NCBI RefSeq assembly: GCF_901709675.1
Contig: NC_051094.1
Span: 9,604,501 to 9,668,500, forward strand
Reading direction: 5' to 3'
DNA: 64,000 nt
Origin: Syngnathus acus
Lineage: Eukaryota > Chordata > Actinopteri > Syngnathiformes > Syngnathidae
Part shown: positions 32,397 to 44,178 of the stretch, in pieces
Layout of the letters: each line of letters opens with the position of its first letter
Numbering within the stretch: the first letter of the stretch is position 1
Notes under the pieces: model-generated
What the model was told of the DNA's origin: nothing
Databases searched by the model: none
Seen by the model: the letters and a program-made list of their open reading frames with translations, nothing else
Position numbers and translations under genes: made by a program

Positions 32397-35300
32397 GTAA
32401 CGCAGCACTCCCTTTTACACTACAAATGTGACTGCAAACTGTGCTTCAAGTATCAGTACTTGTGTATTTGCTTTTCTGATGACTTTTTACTTTAAATTCC
32501 CACATTTGCAAACAGGTGTACTGTGTCATTTCCACATCTTTGTCAAAGTAGGCATGTTACTTTTTGCATCCTCCCTCCGTACAGTATGCGGAGGCCACGT
32601 CCACCCTTTGGCCACCCTCACATCTAGGGAAAGGTTTTGGCTGCGTTAAGACTTTAGGTTATTTTCGGGTGAAATGGGACGAGGCTTTTCGATCATATGT
32701 CATTAAAGGTGATGTCACGCCATTACCACGCATAATAAATGAACTGTCTATGTGGCTACTACAGTCACCATAAATGTCTATTTTATGCCCGACGAGTGGG
32801 ACTAAATTAAAATCAAATCAAATCAAATATAAATGAATTATTCAAATATAGTCAATCTCTCCCAAGCAGTTTGTCTCCCCATCTTCTTATCAAATTTACA
32901 TATAAAGTAATAATTTACTCTCCAAATCCTCCAATTTCAGAAATTTCACCAGTAATTATTCTCTGATTTTGGATTTAGTTTCTGATATATATATATATAT
33001 ATAGATTTAAACTGGTAAATGCTCACCGAACTTAGGTCTTGGGTGACGATGTTGGCTTCTGCTAATGTGACAGTAATTCTTTTCCAGATAATATTGGTCA
33101 GTTTCCAAATCAAAGGGCATTTGTGTTAAATTGGCCTGTTTGCCAGCTCTCTAGAAAGCATGCTTCTCATTTTTCGCCACAATATTTCAGAAGTCAGTCG
33201 AGGGTCTCGGCTTGGAGTAGTCCCTAGCTGGGCCATGTTTTTTGTTCAGGTGAAGCCCTTTTGTTGATGTGACTATATAACCTTGCCTATGGTGCTCCCC
33301 TGCTGAGGTGCACTATTGTTTTTCCACCAGCATTTTCATCCAAAGCATTCACCTGGCTCAAAAATACAAAATCATTTCAATGCTGTTTGAGAAAATCATT
33401 GTAGAGCATTTTAAAAATCGCAGATGTGACTTCTGCAGTCATGCTATTTCTCACATGGAACAATGACATCCTTGTACTCAGATCAGTTGTGTTCACATTG
33501 TTAACCGTCAGAGACCACAACACTGATATTATTTCTTTTAGCACACTCAGATGTCCCTGGTCTAGTTGCTATGGAGACACAACTGACTTAACACTTCACT
33601 TTGACGTTAAAGTGCCCCCAGTGAGGACAGTTCAGTGTATTGTTATTTATTAACCGTGGTGTGTCTTCTACAGCGTGACTTTGTATGCTTGTAGAAAAAA
33701 ATGCCCAAGTTAGCTCCTCCTCTTATATCATTATAATTATCCCATTTGTTTTTTTCATGCAGCTCTTGTATTGGTCTCATTAAAATGTGTACCGGTATCT
33801 GTCTGCTGGGTCAAGTGCCTAAAAGGTCCAGCAAATTTTCACCATTAACATCATAGTGTTTTTTTTCTGAACAAGTACATCTAATCAAATCACAAACCTG
33901 AAATTTTACTGGACAAAAGGTGCAAAAACATCTCAAGTTTGTCCGTGTCTAAGTGCAGGATGTGCACACTAAACCATTTGAGTTGATGGTGTGACTCATG
34001 TCCTCGAGAGCACTGTTTTGAAGTGCCAAATCTCCAAGGTCGCCACATTTTGTTGCTTCATAACACCTGATGACAGCGCGGCCCTTTCTCCTGTCGCTTT
34101 GGCGACGCAAATAAGTGAGCCTTCTTACCAGCAGACGTGTCTGTCCGCACCGTGTCGAACATACAGAAGTACAAAAGAATTGTCTTGAACAGGTTCAGAG
34201 CAGTCCCAGTGCAATGAAAGAAACATTTTGCTTGCAGGAGTTCACTTGAGATTCCTCTGTCTTTATTGCACTAACTTTCTTAGCTTAATTCCCCAGGACC
34301 CAAAGTTACTCAACTACATCATGTACTCCGAGAACATCTACAATGTCTAGACAGTCAGAATTCCAATTGGATTCTCAAGAAAAACATGGTTCAACAAAAT
34401 ATAGCAAGATGAGGCAAGTTGCGGCAATGCGGCTCTTGTGCCTTCTGGCTTTCTGCTATCAATTTTAAGTATTTTATCTTTTTGACACTTTGTTTTTTTA
34501 AATGAAACCTCAGACGTCAATATAGCATCTTGTAGTAAAACACAACACATGTCAACATAAACAAAGCACCTAACTCAATAACACTAATGTGATACATGAA
34601 AGAAAACGAAGGATCATGGGAATGTACCATTTTGGATTCTGCGGCGAGGGGAACATTTCTATGGCGCCAACTGCAAATCTTATATTGATTTGCATTTAAA
34701 AAAAAAGCCAGTTTTTGCTCCATGAAAATCCCTTTTTTGCAAGGGTAATGACTTCCAGCATTTTACTCTGGCCGTCAGCGACCCAGTAAAAATGGAGCCG
34801 GCAGAAAGGCTGATCTCAATGATGCTTAACCCACTTTGAAGAGATGTAAAGGGAGCTGGAATGAGACACGATGAGTGTGCCATGTGTCTGTTGGAGTGCG
34901 GGCCACGCTTCGAGTCACACGAGGAGGCTTTTAAGCAAAGCACACAGATGTGTTGAATTATTTCGAAGCAGCATTTCATCCCATTGTGAGGACGAACGCG
35001 GTCTGTTGTCACTCGCAGCTTCGGGAAGGTGTTCACACACAGAGGAAACCATTAGCTGATTGCTGCCACAACATTTCTATGAGCAAGATTTATGGGTGCC
35101 CCGTGAGCTGCAGCTAACCCACCAGGACTCCAGGGCCTCCCCCCACCCCTCTTTATTTTTGTTTATTCTAAGCCGGCTTGTACTAAAGGCTTCTCGCTTC
35201 ATGCGTTCACATCCTCTATTCTAAAAATCTTAATTGTGTTTTTTTTTTTTTTGTGATTTGGAAAATGAAAGAATTTCTGATTATAACGTACTGTCTTTTA

Positions 35301-38300
35301 CTTTCTTGTGTTATTTCCAGGTTAAGAATACTCATACCCAATCCACTTTTGCCACGGTATCAGTTTTTCTGGCCTTGACTTGAATGTACCTAAACAACGA
35401 GTTTTGGAATCGATATTCTTTGCCTCAAGAGTGGCAGGAATAAAATAGCAACGGAGGGGATAAAAGGAATTCAGTGCAGTCAATTAGAAAGGTTGCATTG
35501 AATTTAATGGACGCTGTTGAAGGACGACTGACCAAATAGAGTTCTCTAATTTGTCATGAATAAGCTGCATGGTGAGTCAGTGCGCCTCCGTGCTTCAGAG
35601 CAATGTCTCACCACTTCATGTTATATCTGGAAAAGTGTAAAAAAAACAAAACAATTATTATTGTTTTTCAAATCTAGTTTAAATTTGGAAACAAGGAAGA
35701 TGTCCATCATTCTACTTTAGTGGTGATTGTGTGGAGCGCCTTTCTGCTGCTGATAATATTGACCATTTGCCACAGTACGTCAGTGTGATGCGATAACAGC
35801 CTCACAGTTGGCTCATTAATTCCATTTTATTTTGGACACCAGTGTCTGGACATTTGTCTTAGTTTCCTCTGTCCATGCTGTCAGCTTGGAATTACATAAT
35901 GTTACACGTTATGTAACTTTGAGCCTTCCAAATATGAAACGCTCATCCCTGAAGGGCGTGTGTGTGTGTTTGTGTCTTTGTATATTTGTGTGAGTACAAA
36001 TAGTGTATGGGGAGCTTTAAAGGTGCCTCGAGGACACTTTAGTCACAGGTGTCAGGATTAGTGTGCTTAAGTGAGGTGATGGCACACGATTGCGGCAAGT
36101 AGATTTTTTTTTCAGAAGAAAAAATCCTGGCAGGGATTACTATATGCACACCAACAGCTGCAAGAATTGAATAGAAAACAAGAGGATATCCTGAATTAAA
36201 TTTTTGGAAATCCATCCATCCCTCCGTCCGTCATTATCTGTCCATCCATCCATCCATCCATCCATCCATCCATCCATCCATCCATCCATCCATCCATCCA
36301 TCCATCCATCCATCCATCCATCCATCCATCCATCCATCCAGCCATCCATCCAGCCATCCAGCCATCCATCCATCCATCCATCCATCCATCCATCCGTCCG
36401 TCCTATCCTTATTAGCTCATTTTTGACAGAATTTCCCAAAAGTAGTCCGATTTTGTCATTCTGTGCACAAGTACAACTAATGAGCTATGGGCAATCATCT
36501 CTGTATTATGTAAAAGGGTGTGAATTTCTAAAAAGGTTTTGGTCGGACAGATTGAAATATTTTTTATAAGGTCACCCAATAGATTTTAATTGCAAATCTG
36601 ATTGCGTGACCTAGGGTTGACGCTAATTAGCTGACACCCCTCCCCCAACAGTTTACATGAGTCGACATCCATCACAATGATTCATGGTGGCTCCTTAATT
36701 TAGGAGACTTGGACAGTTTTGTCCTTTGTCATTTGCCTGCAGTTGTCAGGGAAACGTGTTGTGTTTTGGCTCTTGAGGAGACAAGGAGGAGATGCTATTT
36801 TTCCTCCCAGAAGACTGTCTCCAAACACCATCATCTTACTTCACAACCGTGCTCCCACAAGCACATTGTGGCACAAATAAACATGCCCGTACATGCATTT
36901 CTAAAAATTCCACTTGACTTCATCAGGAGTGTTTTTGTCTCGTCTTCAAGTCCTTTCCTACCTTTTGTGTCTTGCTCAGCTGCCACTGCCCCTTACGTTC
37001 CTCATCATCCCACTCCTCCTCCTCCTCCCACTGCTCTTCCTCCTTGTCTTCCACATTTAAAAACAGCACTGGGACCACAAGGAGGATATGCAATGAGAAT
37101 GAAAGATGCTATTTATAGCTCAGCTGCAACTCAAGTCACTGTGCACCTGACGATTGTCAGATGAGGCCACGCTGTCTTGACATGCTGTTATTAAATCACT
37201 TGTGTTCCATTAGTCCGTGTGTGTGTGTGTTCTCTCACGATGGCGGCCAATGCTGGTGTAAAAAAAAAAAATCAGTGCAATGTCAACAATCAAACAAAGA
37301 GTTGACATCTTATAATAATACATATTCAACTATTAGTAGCACAAAGGCACTTATATGATTGCCATCCTAAAAACTCAATAAGATTTATTTACTGAGTGCC
37401 TTTTCCATAGTCAATGTTGATGGTTTTATATCGGCGTTCTTTAGCTGTGCTCACACTTCCCGACAGTGCTCCTTTTGTCTTTCACCTTTGATGTCGGAGA
37501 TGTCAGTGATGCATGTTTGCCTCCTTGTTTGAGCAGCCTCATTATCCCTGCAGATGTGTGCCGTGCCTCACACTCTGCCAACCACCCTCGCTCCAATGTC
37601 TTTGCATTTTCCATCTTTGCAACTTACACCAATCCTCGCTCTCGCTCCCCGCCGCCGTTCGCGTGAATGATGATTTTATTTGTTTCTGTGCAGCGTGAAG
37701 CCTCATTTTCAACACCGCAGAGAAATTTCACATATTAAAGTTTGGTTATATGGGGTGTTGAAATGGAGTAATATAAATGGCACAGGCGGGAAGAGTGTTG
37801 CTAATTAGACTTATCATTGTTTCAAAAGAAGGGGTCAAATGCTAATCAGAAGCATGAAATGAAAATATGGATTTATAATCACCACCTTGATACGTGATTC
37901 TTTTTTTAGCGCTGTGGCTTACAGACACGTCAGAGAAAGCAAAACCTCCGTTCAAAATAATGATTGCACATCATCATCAACAACAATCATTTTTTATTCA
38001 TTTTCCAAAGTAAAAGCAAATATTTGCAAATGTCTTTTTCTGAAAACAAAATCTGCCTGATTTTGTGTCAAATCTCAGAATATTTATTAAGAACCAGGTA
38101 ATCAGATTTTGCTCATTTTAAATTTAACAAGTTCTCTTCATCAGTTATTAAAAATATGTATTTATTCATATGATAATCGATTAGCTGTCAATTAATCGCT
38201 GCAGCTCCAAAACCAACATTTCGAGGGAAGCGCATAGAAACAAATGAAATTAACTACTATACAGAATTTTTAAAAATGTACCTCACCATTAAATCCTTTT

Positions 38301-41300
38301 AGCGGTCACATTTTAAGTCAAATAGGTCCTGACACACGTTTCATATTTAATGCTTTGCTCAGTGCCAATAAATGTGAAAGTTTCACGTAAAAAGTGGCAG
38401 CCTAAGTTCATGATGGTCACCAGCTCTTATAAAAACCAACCTTGATTTAGTTCACGAGGTTATCTTGCCCATCTTCTAGATGTTATCTCTAGGCTGGGTT
38501 TCTTTTCTCATTTCCCCTTCGAAACGAGCCTTCACATCACAGCCCTTGAAAGTCCTCTCTCTTTCCATCTCCATCTTCCAGCAAGAGTAATCAAATTCAA
38601 TGAGTTGGTTATAGGTTGGTGACAAGATCAGGACAGCGCTATGAATATAATGTGGATGAAGACTTTGTTTCTTTTCAAGTCAAACATACTTTACACTATA
38701 ATTTGTTATCTACAGGGTCATTTTCATATACTACTGTTATTCACATCATTAATAATTGTTCTTCAAATTTCTGTTCTATACCGTCTTGTCTCTCATTATG
38801 GACACAATTATCTTTTGAAGTAACAATTGCCAGTAATTCAAATACTACTGAACTCCTGTCAGTTAAATTAATTGATTTCAAAATCAATTTCAGTGGGGAA
38901 TGTCTTTGCCATTATTCACTAATTTGTATGAAAAGGACTCATAAAATAAAACAAAAAAATTCCATTCTCCTGCTCCCTGTTTTCATTCATTTTGTGTTAT
39001 TCATTTTGTGTTGTCGCTTCTCTTCCTCGGTCCTTGACGGCAGGCACTCGCCATGTCTTATGACTTTGCCGTGGGTCATCCGCCTCTCAGCACCAACTTA
39101 CTCAGATTTTTCAAGGAGCCTGAGCCAGTCATTTGGAATATTAAAACAAAAATTGCTATTCATTGATTGTCTGACACAAATATAGCGTGATTATGATGCC
39201 AACAAGTAAAATATAAAGAGCACTACAAATGAAGGTGATAAACATCTGCCTGCTGAACTGTAGCATTCTTGCATTATCAGTTTGAATTGCAGTCAAGGGA
39301 AATTAGTTTTTATGAACCACTGTATGCCATAGAATTTCAAAACGCTGTACGTTACTTTTTATTTGGTCTATCTTAAAATGCACTGAACGTTTTGAGATAA
39401 AATGCAGCTCACTCAAGTAATCAAATTTGTTGTTGTCCTTTGGATTGACTGAGATAAGTTTAGACATTTCTGTAGCTTCATGTCTAAAATTAAGCCTTCT
39501 TTTTCTATTTGTGTCTTCCAGGAGTGGCTGGATTTGCGTTGCAGAGGCGTTCGCAACGCCAACGCCTACATCTTGGTGTACGACATCTGCTGCGTGGAGA
39601 GTTTTGAATATGTAAAGATGATCAGGCAGCAGATAGTCGAACACAGGTATGGTCAGCAGCACCACTGGCAAGCAGCTTGTTAACGATCACGCTAATGTTG
39701 CAACAGCATCGCAGTATCTTGCTTAAAATTCCACAGACGAGACCCCAAAGTGTACAATAAACACCTTTGTGACAGCGTGACAGTGATTGACAGGCGGCAG
39801 TGGTAATATATCTTTTAATTCAGCAGAATCTCCCAGCATCTTGACAGTTTTGTCATGGCATTTGTTACGTTGCCACATTTGAAAGGCCTCAAATGTGACG
39901 AGATTGACACCAAGATGACTTTTTGCGTATATTCCTGCTGGTAATGGGCAGCAGATGTGCTAAATCGACATAGTGAAATGAAGATAATATTATACAGGGT
40001 ACATTTTGAAAGGTATAATAGCTGACTTTATTTGCTTTGTATGACTCCATGCAGCCAATGTAGCCATCTTAAGTTCTGCATGTGTTAGTGTGAAGCTTTA
40101 TGGTCTGTGTCATAGTAGCTCTTTAAACCATAGCCGGAAAAAAATATGCATGAGGAACGGATATCGGAGAAAAGTATACATTCAGATCTGGCGGTTTCTA
40201 TTAAAAATAATTCTGCTTATTTGGACAGAAGGCACATTGTTCCGCCATCAGTTATTATTTATTTATTTGATCACATTTGCTTTTCTTCAGTCCACTGGCA
40301 TGAAACCACATTGTCGTACACTTGACACATCTTGTTCCACTTGCAGCCATGTGTAAAGAGTCTGTAAAAAGGAGAAAAGTGCTGTGATTACTGCAATGTG
40401 TTTTTCAAGTCAAATTTCACCTCACTCTGTTGAAGTCTCTGATTGCGTTTTCCGGTGTGTTGAGCTATCGTGCCATCTGTCCTGTCAGATGTGCTAATAT
40501 GCCAGTCTTTGTCACAATTGAGGCGTGCTGTAACAAAGAGAAGGCCTTATTAAGCCTTGAGAGAGGATCAGATAAGTTGTTTGAACTGAAGCTGTCACTC
40601 GGTCTTCACGCACTGTAATTTAACTAATAGAATATTAAATACATTATCCTGTACATGATCTTATTTAACTTGTTTTCATAAAAAAATGATTAGGTCTACC
40701 TCGCTTACTATAATTAAAATTAGCAATGCTGTTTGAGTACTGCAATTTGCTGTTCTCGAGGACAAAAATCGAGGTGCACCTTGCAAGTTTAATTTATTCA
40801 ATGACTGTGCTCTTAACTCAAAGTGTTATATCTGAAATAATTTTTCAGTTTTGGATATTTTAAATAAGAGAAATGTCACTCGACAATATTGTATATTATA
40901 AAACAACAAGAATTAAGCGGCCACCAGGGGGGCATTCTACAGACACTGACGAAGAAGAGTTGCACAACTACTGTAAGCGTCTATATAAAACTTAACTTCC
41001 AACCGGGGGATTCAGCCAAATGTTGTCAGCGGACCCTCACAATGCGGCCGTAGAAAATAGTAGAATATATTCATCAGTGGTGGACTCGACTGCCTTACAC
41101 ACAGGCATTGTTCGAACGACATCTAAAAGATGAAATATCTTCGTTCAGTATTCATACCCATACAAATATTTTTGGAGGGGTTACATAACAAGGGTATTGT
41201 CGTCATGATACTTGCTCTATCCAGGAAATGCCTGTGATTGCCGATGTCAACCGGGGATGTTGATAACACTACAATCGTGCCTTAAAAACACTCCCCACAC

Positions 41301-41385
41301 ACTCACTAATTTATGCTTACCACTCACATGCCATTTCTTTTCACACTCCATATTGCTTGTAAGCAATGTGTGGTGTGAGCCGCCG

Positions 41386-41420
<35 letters not shown>

Positions 41421-41828
41421 CCCACCCAGAGCCCATGAGCTCTAATCCTCCAATCCGCCCCCTCGCACCTCAGAAGAAAGGCAGGCAAAGCTGCAAATAG
41501 CTCAGCTTGCACACACCCAGCGTGCACCCACATGCTAATACGTGTCAACCTTTGCAGGGAAGGCAGCAGCAGCGAGGTGCCCATACTGGTGGTGGGCAAC
41601 AAAAGAGACCTGCAGCGTCAGCGCTTCATGCCTCGCAGAGCGGTGTCGGTTCTGGTCAAGAAGACGTGGAAGTGCGGCTATGTGGAATGCTCGGCCAAGT
41701 TCAACTGGCACGTGGTACTGCTCTTCAAAGAGCTGCTGGGCATCGCCGTGGCACGGGGCCTGCGTCAGAACCACACCTCCATCCGCCTGCAAGGGGCACT
41801 GCAGAGGAACCGCTGCACCATCATGTGA
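32181..41828 (+). CDS. rasl10a: Ras-like protein family member 10A
   Basis: A small Ras-like GTPase. Human RASL10A (RRP22) is farnesylated, reported in the nucleolus and growth-suppressive. Exons 32181-32396, 39522-39646 and 41558-41828 join in phase to 203 residues, the human length. The P-loop is GAPGVGKT (11-18), the base-specificity motifs are NKRD (128-131) and ECSAK (157-161), and the C-terminus CTIM (200-203) is a CAAX box. Switch II is atypical: LDVPPISS replaces DxxGQ, so the catalytic Gln is missing, as in RASL10B. Exons 2 and 3 resemble RASL10B in places, but [25 protein letters not shown] and the gas2l1/ap1b1 neighbours favour 10A. Confidence 0.9.
32985..33002. repeat. (AT)n microsatellite
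   Basis: About nine AT units in rasl10a intron 1. Confidence 0.85.
36211..36403. repeat. (CCAT)n tetranucleotide array
   Basis: About 190 bases of CCAT repeats, uninterrupted for about 100 bases from 36241, then with CAGC and CGTC variant units toward the ends. Both strands read open in this array (poly MDGW or HPSI), which is an artefact of the 12-base translation cycle. Confidence 0.95.
39522..39646 (+). CDS. rasl10a: rasl10a exon 2, residues 73-114
   Basis: Acceptor tgtcttccag, donor gtatgg. Encodes [20 protein letters not shown], then [20 protein letters not shown] and H, ending two bases into an Arg codon. Confidence 0.93.
39647..41557 (+). other. rasl10a: rasl10a intron 2
   Basis: A 1.9-kb AT-rich intron. 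Its 3' end carries the 34-base C run, about 140 bases before exon 3. No other feature was seen. Confidence 0.85.
41386..41419. repeat. Poly-C tract (34 bases)
   Basis: An uninterrupted run of 34 C with C-rich flanks on both sides. The minus strand is a G run able to form G-quadruplexes and the plus strand could form an i-motif. The true length may differ because homopolymers are hard to sequence. Confidence 0.9.
41558..41828 (+). CDS. rasl10a: rasl10a exon 3, residues 114-203
   Basis: Acceptor cctttgcag. Completes the Arg codon, then [20 protein letters not shown], the [13 protein letters not shown] block and NRCTIM, then TGA at 41826-41828. The last four residues form a CAAX box; terminal Met predicts farnesylation. 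Confidence 0.94.
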
Positions 41829-43235
41829 CCCTCTCACCTCAGCAGGGCAGCAAAGGACTTCTAGATCTAAATGGCTGGAAACTAAATACCCTGTGGCCTC
41901 CTGCATTACTGAGCTGATTTTACATCATGAGATTTATCAGAAGCTGCGCTTGCACGATTCCATTCCTGGGTCATCCAACTGCTTCCGATTCTCAGTTCAC
42001 TTTTCTGGCATAAAAGTAGGAGGAGTCAACATATGACACACAAGGCCTTGTATTGCATAGACACTCAGGTGTCTGACTCCCTTACTTCTTATTGTGAGGC
42101 TTGCCTTGCAGCCTGATTGAAAGGAAGCTATTTTTGTGAGACTCGAAAGTGAGAGGCAGCAATATCGGTTGAGTCTTCCTTTTGAATATGTCTTATTCAG
42201 TGAGGGGGAGGAGGTGACAAAAGAACAGAAAAAGATATTTGGTGAGTTCTTCTCAAAGAGTTGGATTAGATATCTTTCTAGAATCAGTAAGGTAGCCTAC
42301 ATTGTCCTGATTTAATGACATTTTCTTTCCTATCCACACAGCACTTAAGATTATGTTTGTTTAGGCAAAGGGAGTTGTATAGTTTTTGGGCAGCGGAAAA
42401 TGCTGCAGTCGCTTATCGTGATGTACCGTAGGACCCCTGCACAACACCCTACCCCATTTCATCATCCCCCCACTCAGTGGCTGATAATGGTATGAATACA
42501 TTAACGCAAGGGAACGATGGACCTGCAGGAGTTTGCAGAGCCTGAAAAAAAGGCACTGCATGCTCGTTTTGTTTAGTGTGCGTACGTGCGTGCGTGCTTG
42601 ATCGCTGACATTCAAGCAAGTAGAAGGACGGAATGAGCAAATGAGAAACAGAAGCTTTGTCACAGGAAGGAGCAATAAAATTCCACCTGACCGACAAAGA
42701 GAAGACACTGTGTTGTGTTTAGAATCAGTCAATTAAACCATCCACTAATCCACACCTTAAAAAAAAAATGCTGCAGCAGTGCTCCAAGACGTCAACCAAA
42801 CATCACACAAGACAGACAGAGAGAACGATAATAAAGGTTTCCTAAAAGGCTCTTAACGGTACATGGCAATTTTGTGAGATTTATAGTTTGTGAAAATGGC
42901 TGCACTGTTGTACCTAAGAGGAATTTATGGAGTAATTGACTTGCATGCTATTGTTGGCACCGGATCCAACAAGTCAGGTTTTAATTGCACTGATGTGAAA
43001 ATGTGATACTGTATTTATTTTTGGTAACATGATTGAGTGTTGTGAGTTGCAGAGTGGAGTGATTGTTTTACACTGGCATGTGGGAGCATTAGCTCGTGAT
43101 GTAGTGCTGATTCTTTTGTCAGGTTAGATTGCTATTTTGTTTTCGTTTTATATTCCAAATTTAAAAATACATGTAGCAGCAACTGCGTGTAGCATGAGTT
43201 CTCATCAACAGATTGTCTGTGTATTTCCAAATAAA
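41829..43235 (+). other. rasl10a: Probable rasl10a 3'UTR with candidate poly(A) signals
   Basis: No coding frame is supported. AATAAA occurs at 42674, 42830 and 43230. The last is followed by a T/GT-rich stretch and is the best candidate for the main cleavage site. The extent is inferred. Confidence 0.45.
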
Positions 43236-43364
43236 AAGGGCTACAGATTTGTAACAAACTTGCATTTTGTTTTATTTTGCTAGTGTTGCGATATTTTGAC
43301 ATAATCCGTTGCAACTTTTGACTGCTTTGTGTCCTTCATCACGGTGTGGCAACATTTAGACAAT

Positions 43365-43379
43365 AGCGCCATCTAGTGT
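43365..43379 (-). promoter_or_regulatory. CTCF-like motif
   Basis: The minus strand reads ACACTAGATGGCGCT, one base off the common CCACTAGATGGCGC form at its 5' edge. It lies between rasl10a and osbp2. Confidence 0.4.
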
Positions 43380-43658
43380 ACAATATGTACTTTTACAGTT
43401 ATACCGATGATACAATAGTGACCAAGGCGTTAACACATCTGATTCACAGAGTTTGCGAGGCATGTTCTTGAGGTCCTTGCATGAGTTTTTTCCAGGCAGG
43501 AGGTAGTTCTGGAAAGTTAGGATAATTAAGGTTAGACTCTAAATTGTCCATAGGTGCGAATGGGTCAAATAGAGGAAAATGAACAAACAGCATGCATTAG
43601 CCTTAAAATACACTGGCCCCTAGTGACGGACAGAACAAAAGCCTTTCCACAACAATCA

Positions 43659-43721
43659 TAATAATAATAATAATGATAAAAATAATAATTGATGATTGAT
43701 GATGATGATGAGGATGATGAT
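43659..43721. repeat. (AAT)n/(GAT)n trinucleotide tract
   Basis: AAT repeats passing into GAT repeats with interruptions, upstream of the osbp2 5'UTR. Confidence 0.85.
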
Positions 43722-43769
43722 AAAAATATATTTTTATTTTTATAATGAATCAGATGTAAAATTGTGATT

Positions 43770-43975
43770 GGAATTGTAGTCCGAACCAGTTCAAGCGTCT
43801 CCACGTTTCTCGTCCCTTCTCCAGCTCCGCTCTCTCTCTCGCTCTCTCCTCCTCCGCCTCCGCCTCGCCCTTTCGTCATCACCGACTTGCTCGCTCTCTA
43901 TCAGGCGGGGGGTGCTGGTGGTGGTGTCCCTGTCGCTCCTGTCGCCGGCCAAGCCTGCGTGAGGCTGAGCGGAGG
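43770..43975 (+). promoter_or_regulatory. osbp2: osbp2 5'UTR and proximal promoter
   Basis: A GC-rich, CpG-containing stretch with a long CT/CCG pyrimidine tract directly before the osbp2 ATG, contrasting with the AT-rich DNA upstream. No TATA box is obvious. The transcription start cannot be placed from sequence. Confidence 0.5.
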
Positions 43976-44178
43976 ATGAGTGAGCAAGGAAAGGGCTCGG
44001 CATCCGCTTGCGCTGCGGCCCCGTCAACAACAGCAGCAGCAACTGCAGGAGCAACAGCAGCAGCAGCAGCTGCAGGCTCGGATACTTACAAAGGTTGGCT
44101 TTTTAAATGGACCAACTATCTGAAAGGGTACCAGCGGCGATGGTTCGTCCTAAGCAACGGCCTGCTGTCCTATTACAG
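43976..44178 (+). CDS. osbp2: osbp2 exon 1, Ala-rich N-terminus and start of PH domain
   Basis: The ATG at 43976 is the first in frame and opens [27 protein letters not shown]-rich stretch encodes an Ala/Thr tract, then [20 protein letters not shown] begins the PH domain. Donor gtaaaa, two bases into a codon. Confidence 0.93.

Larger units (their letters stand above)
32397..39521 (+). other. rasl10a: rasl10a intron 1
   Basis: A 7.1-kb AT-rich intron. It holds an (AT)n run, the (CCAT)n array and a 189-codon open frame at 38616-39185 of unknown meaning. No further exon was recognised. Confidence 0.8.

Noticed and set aside
36140-36569. MDGW and HPSI repeat proteins on both strands
   Set aside because: Artefacts of the CCAT tetranucleotide array, which is open in several frames on both strands.
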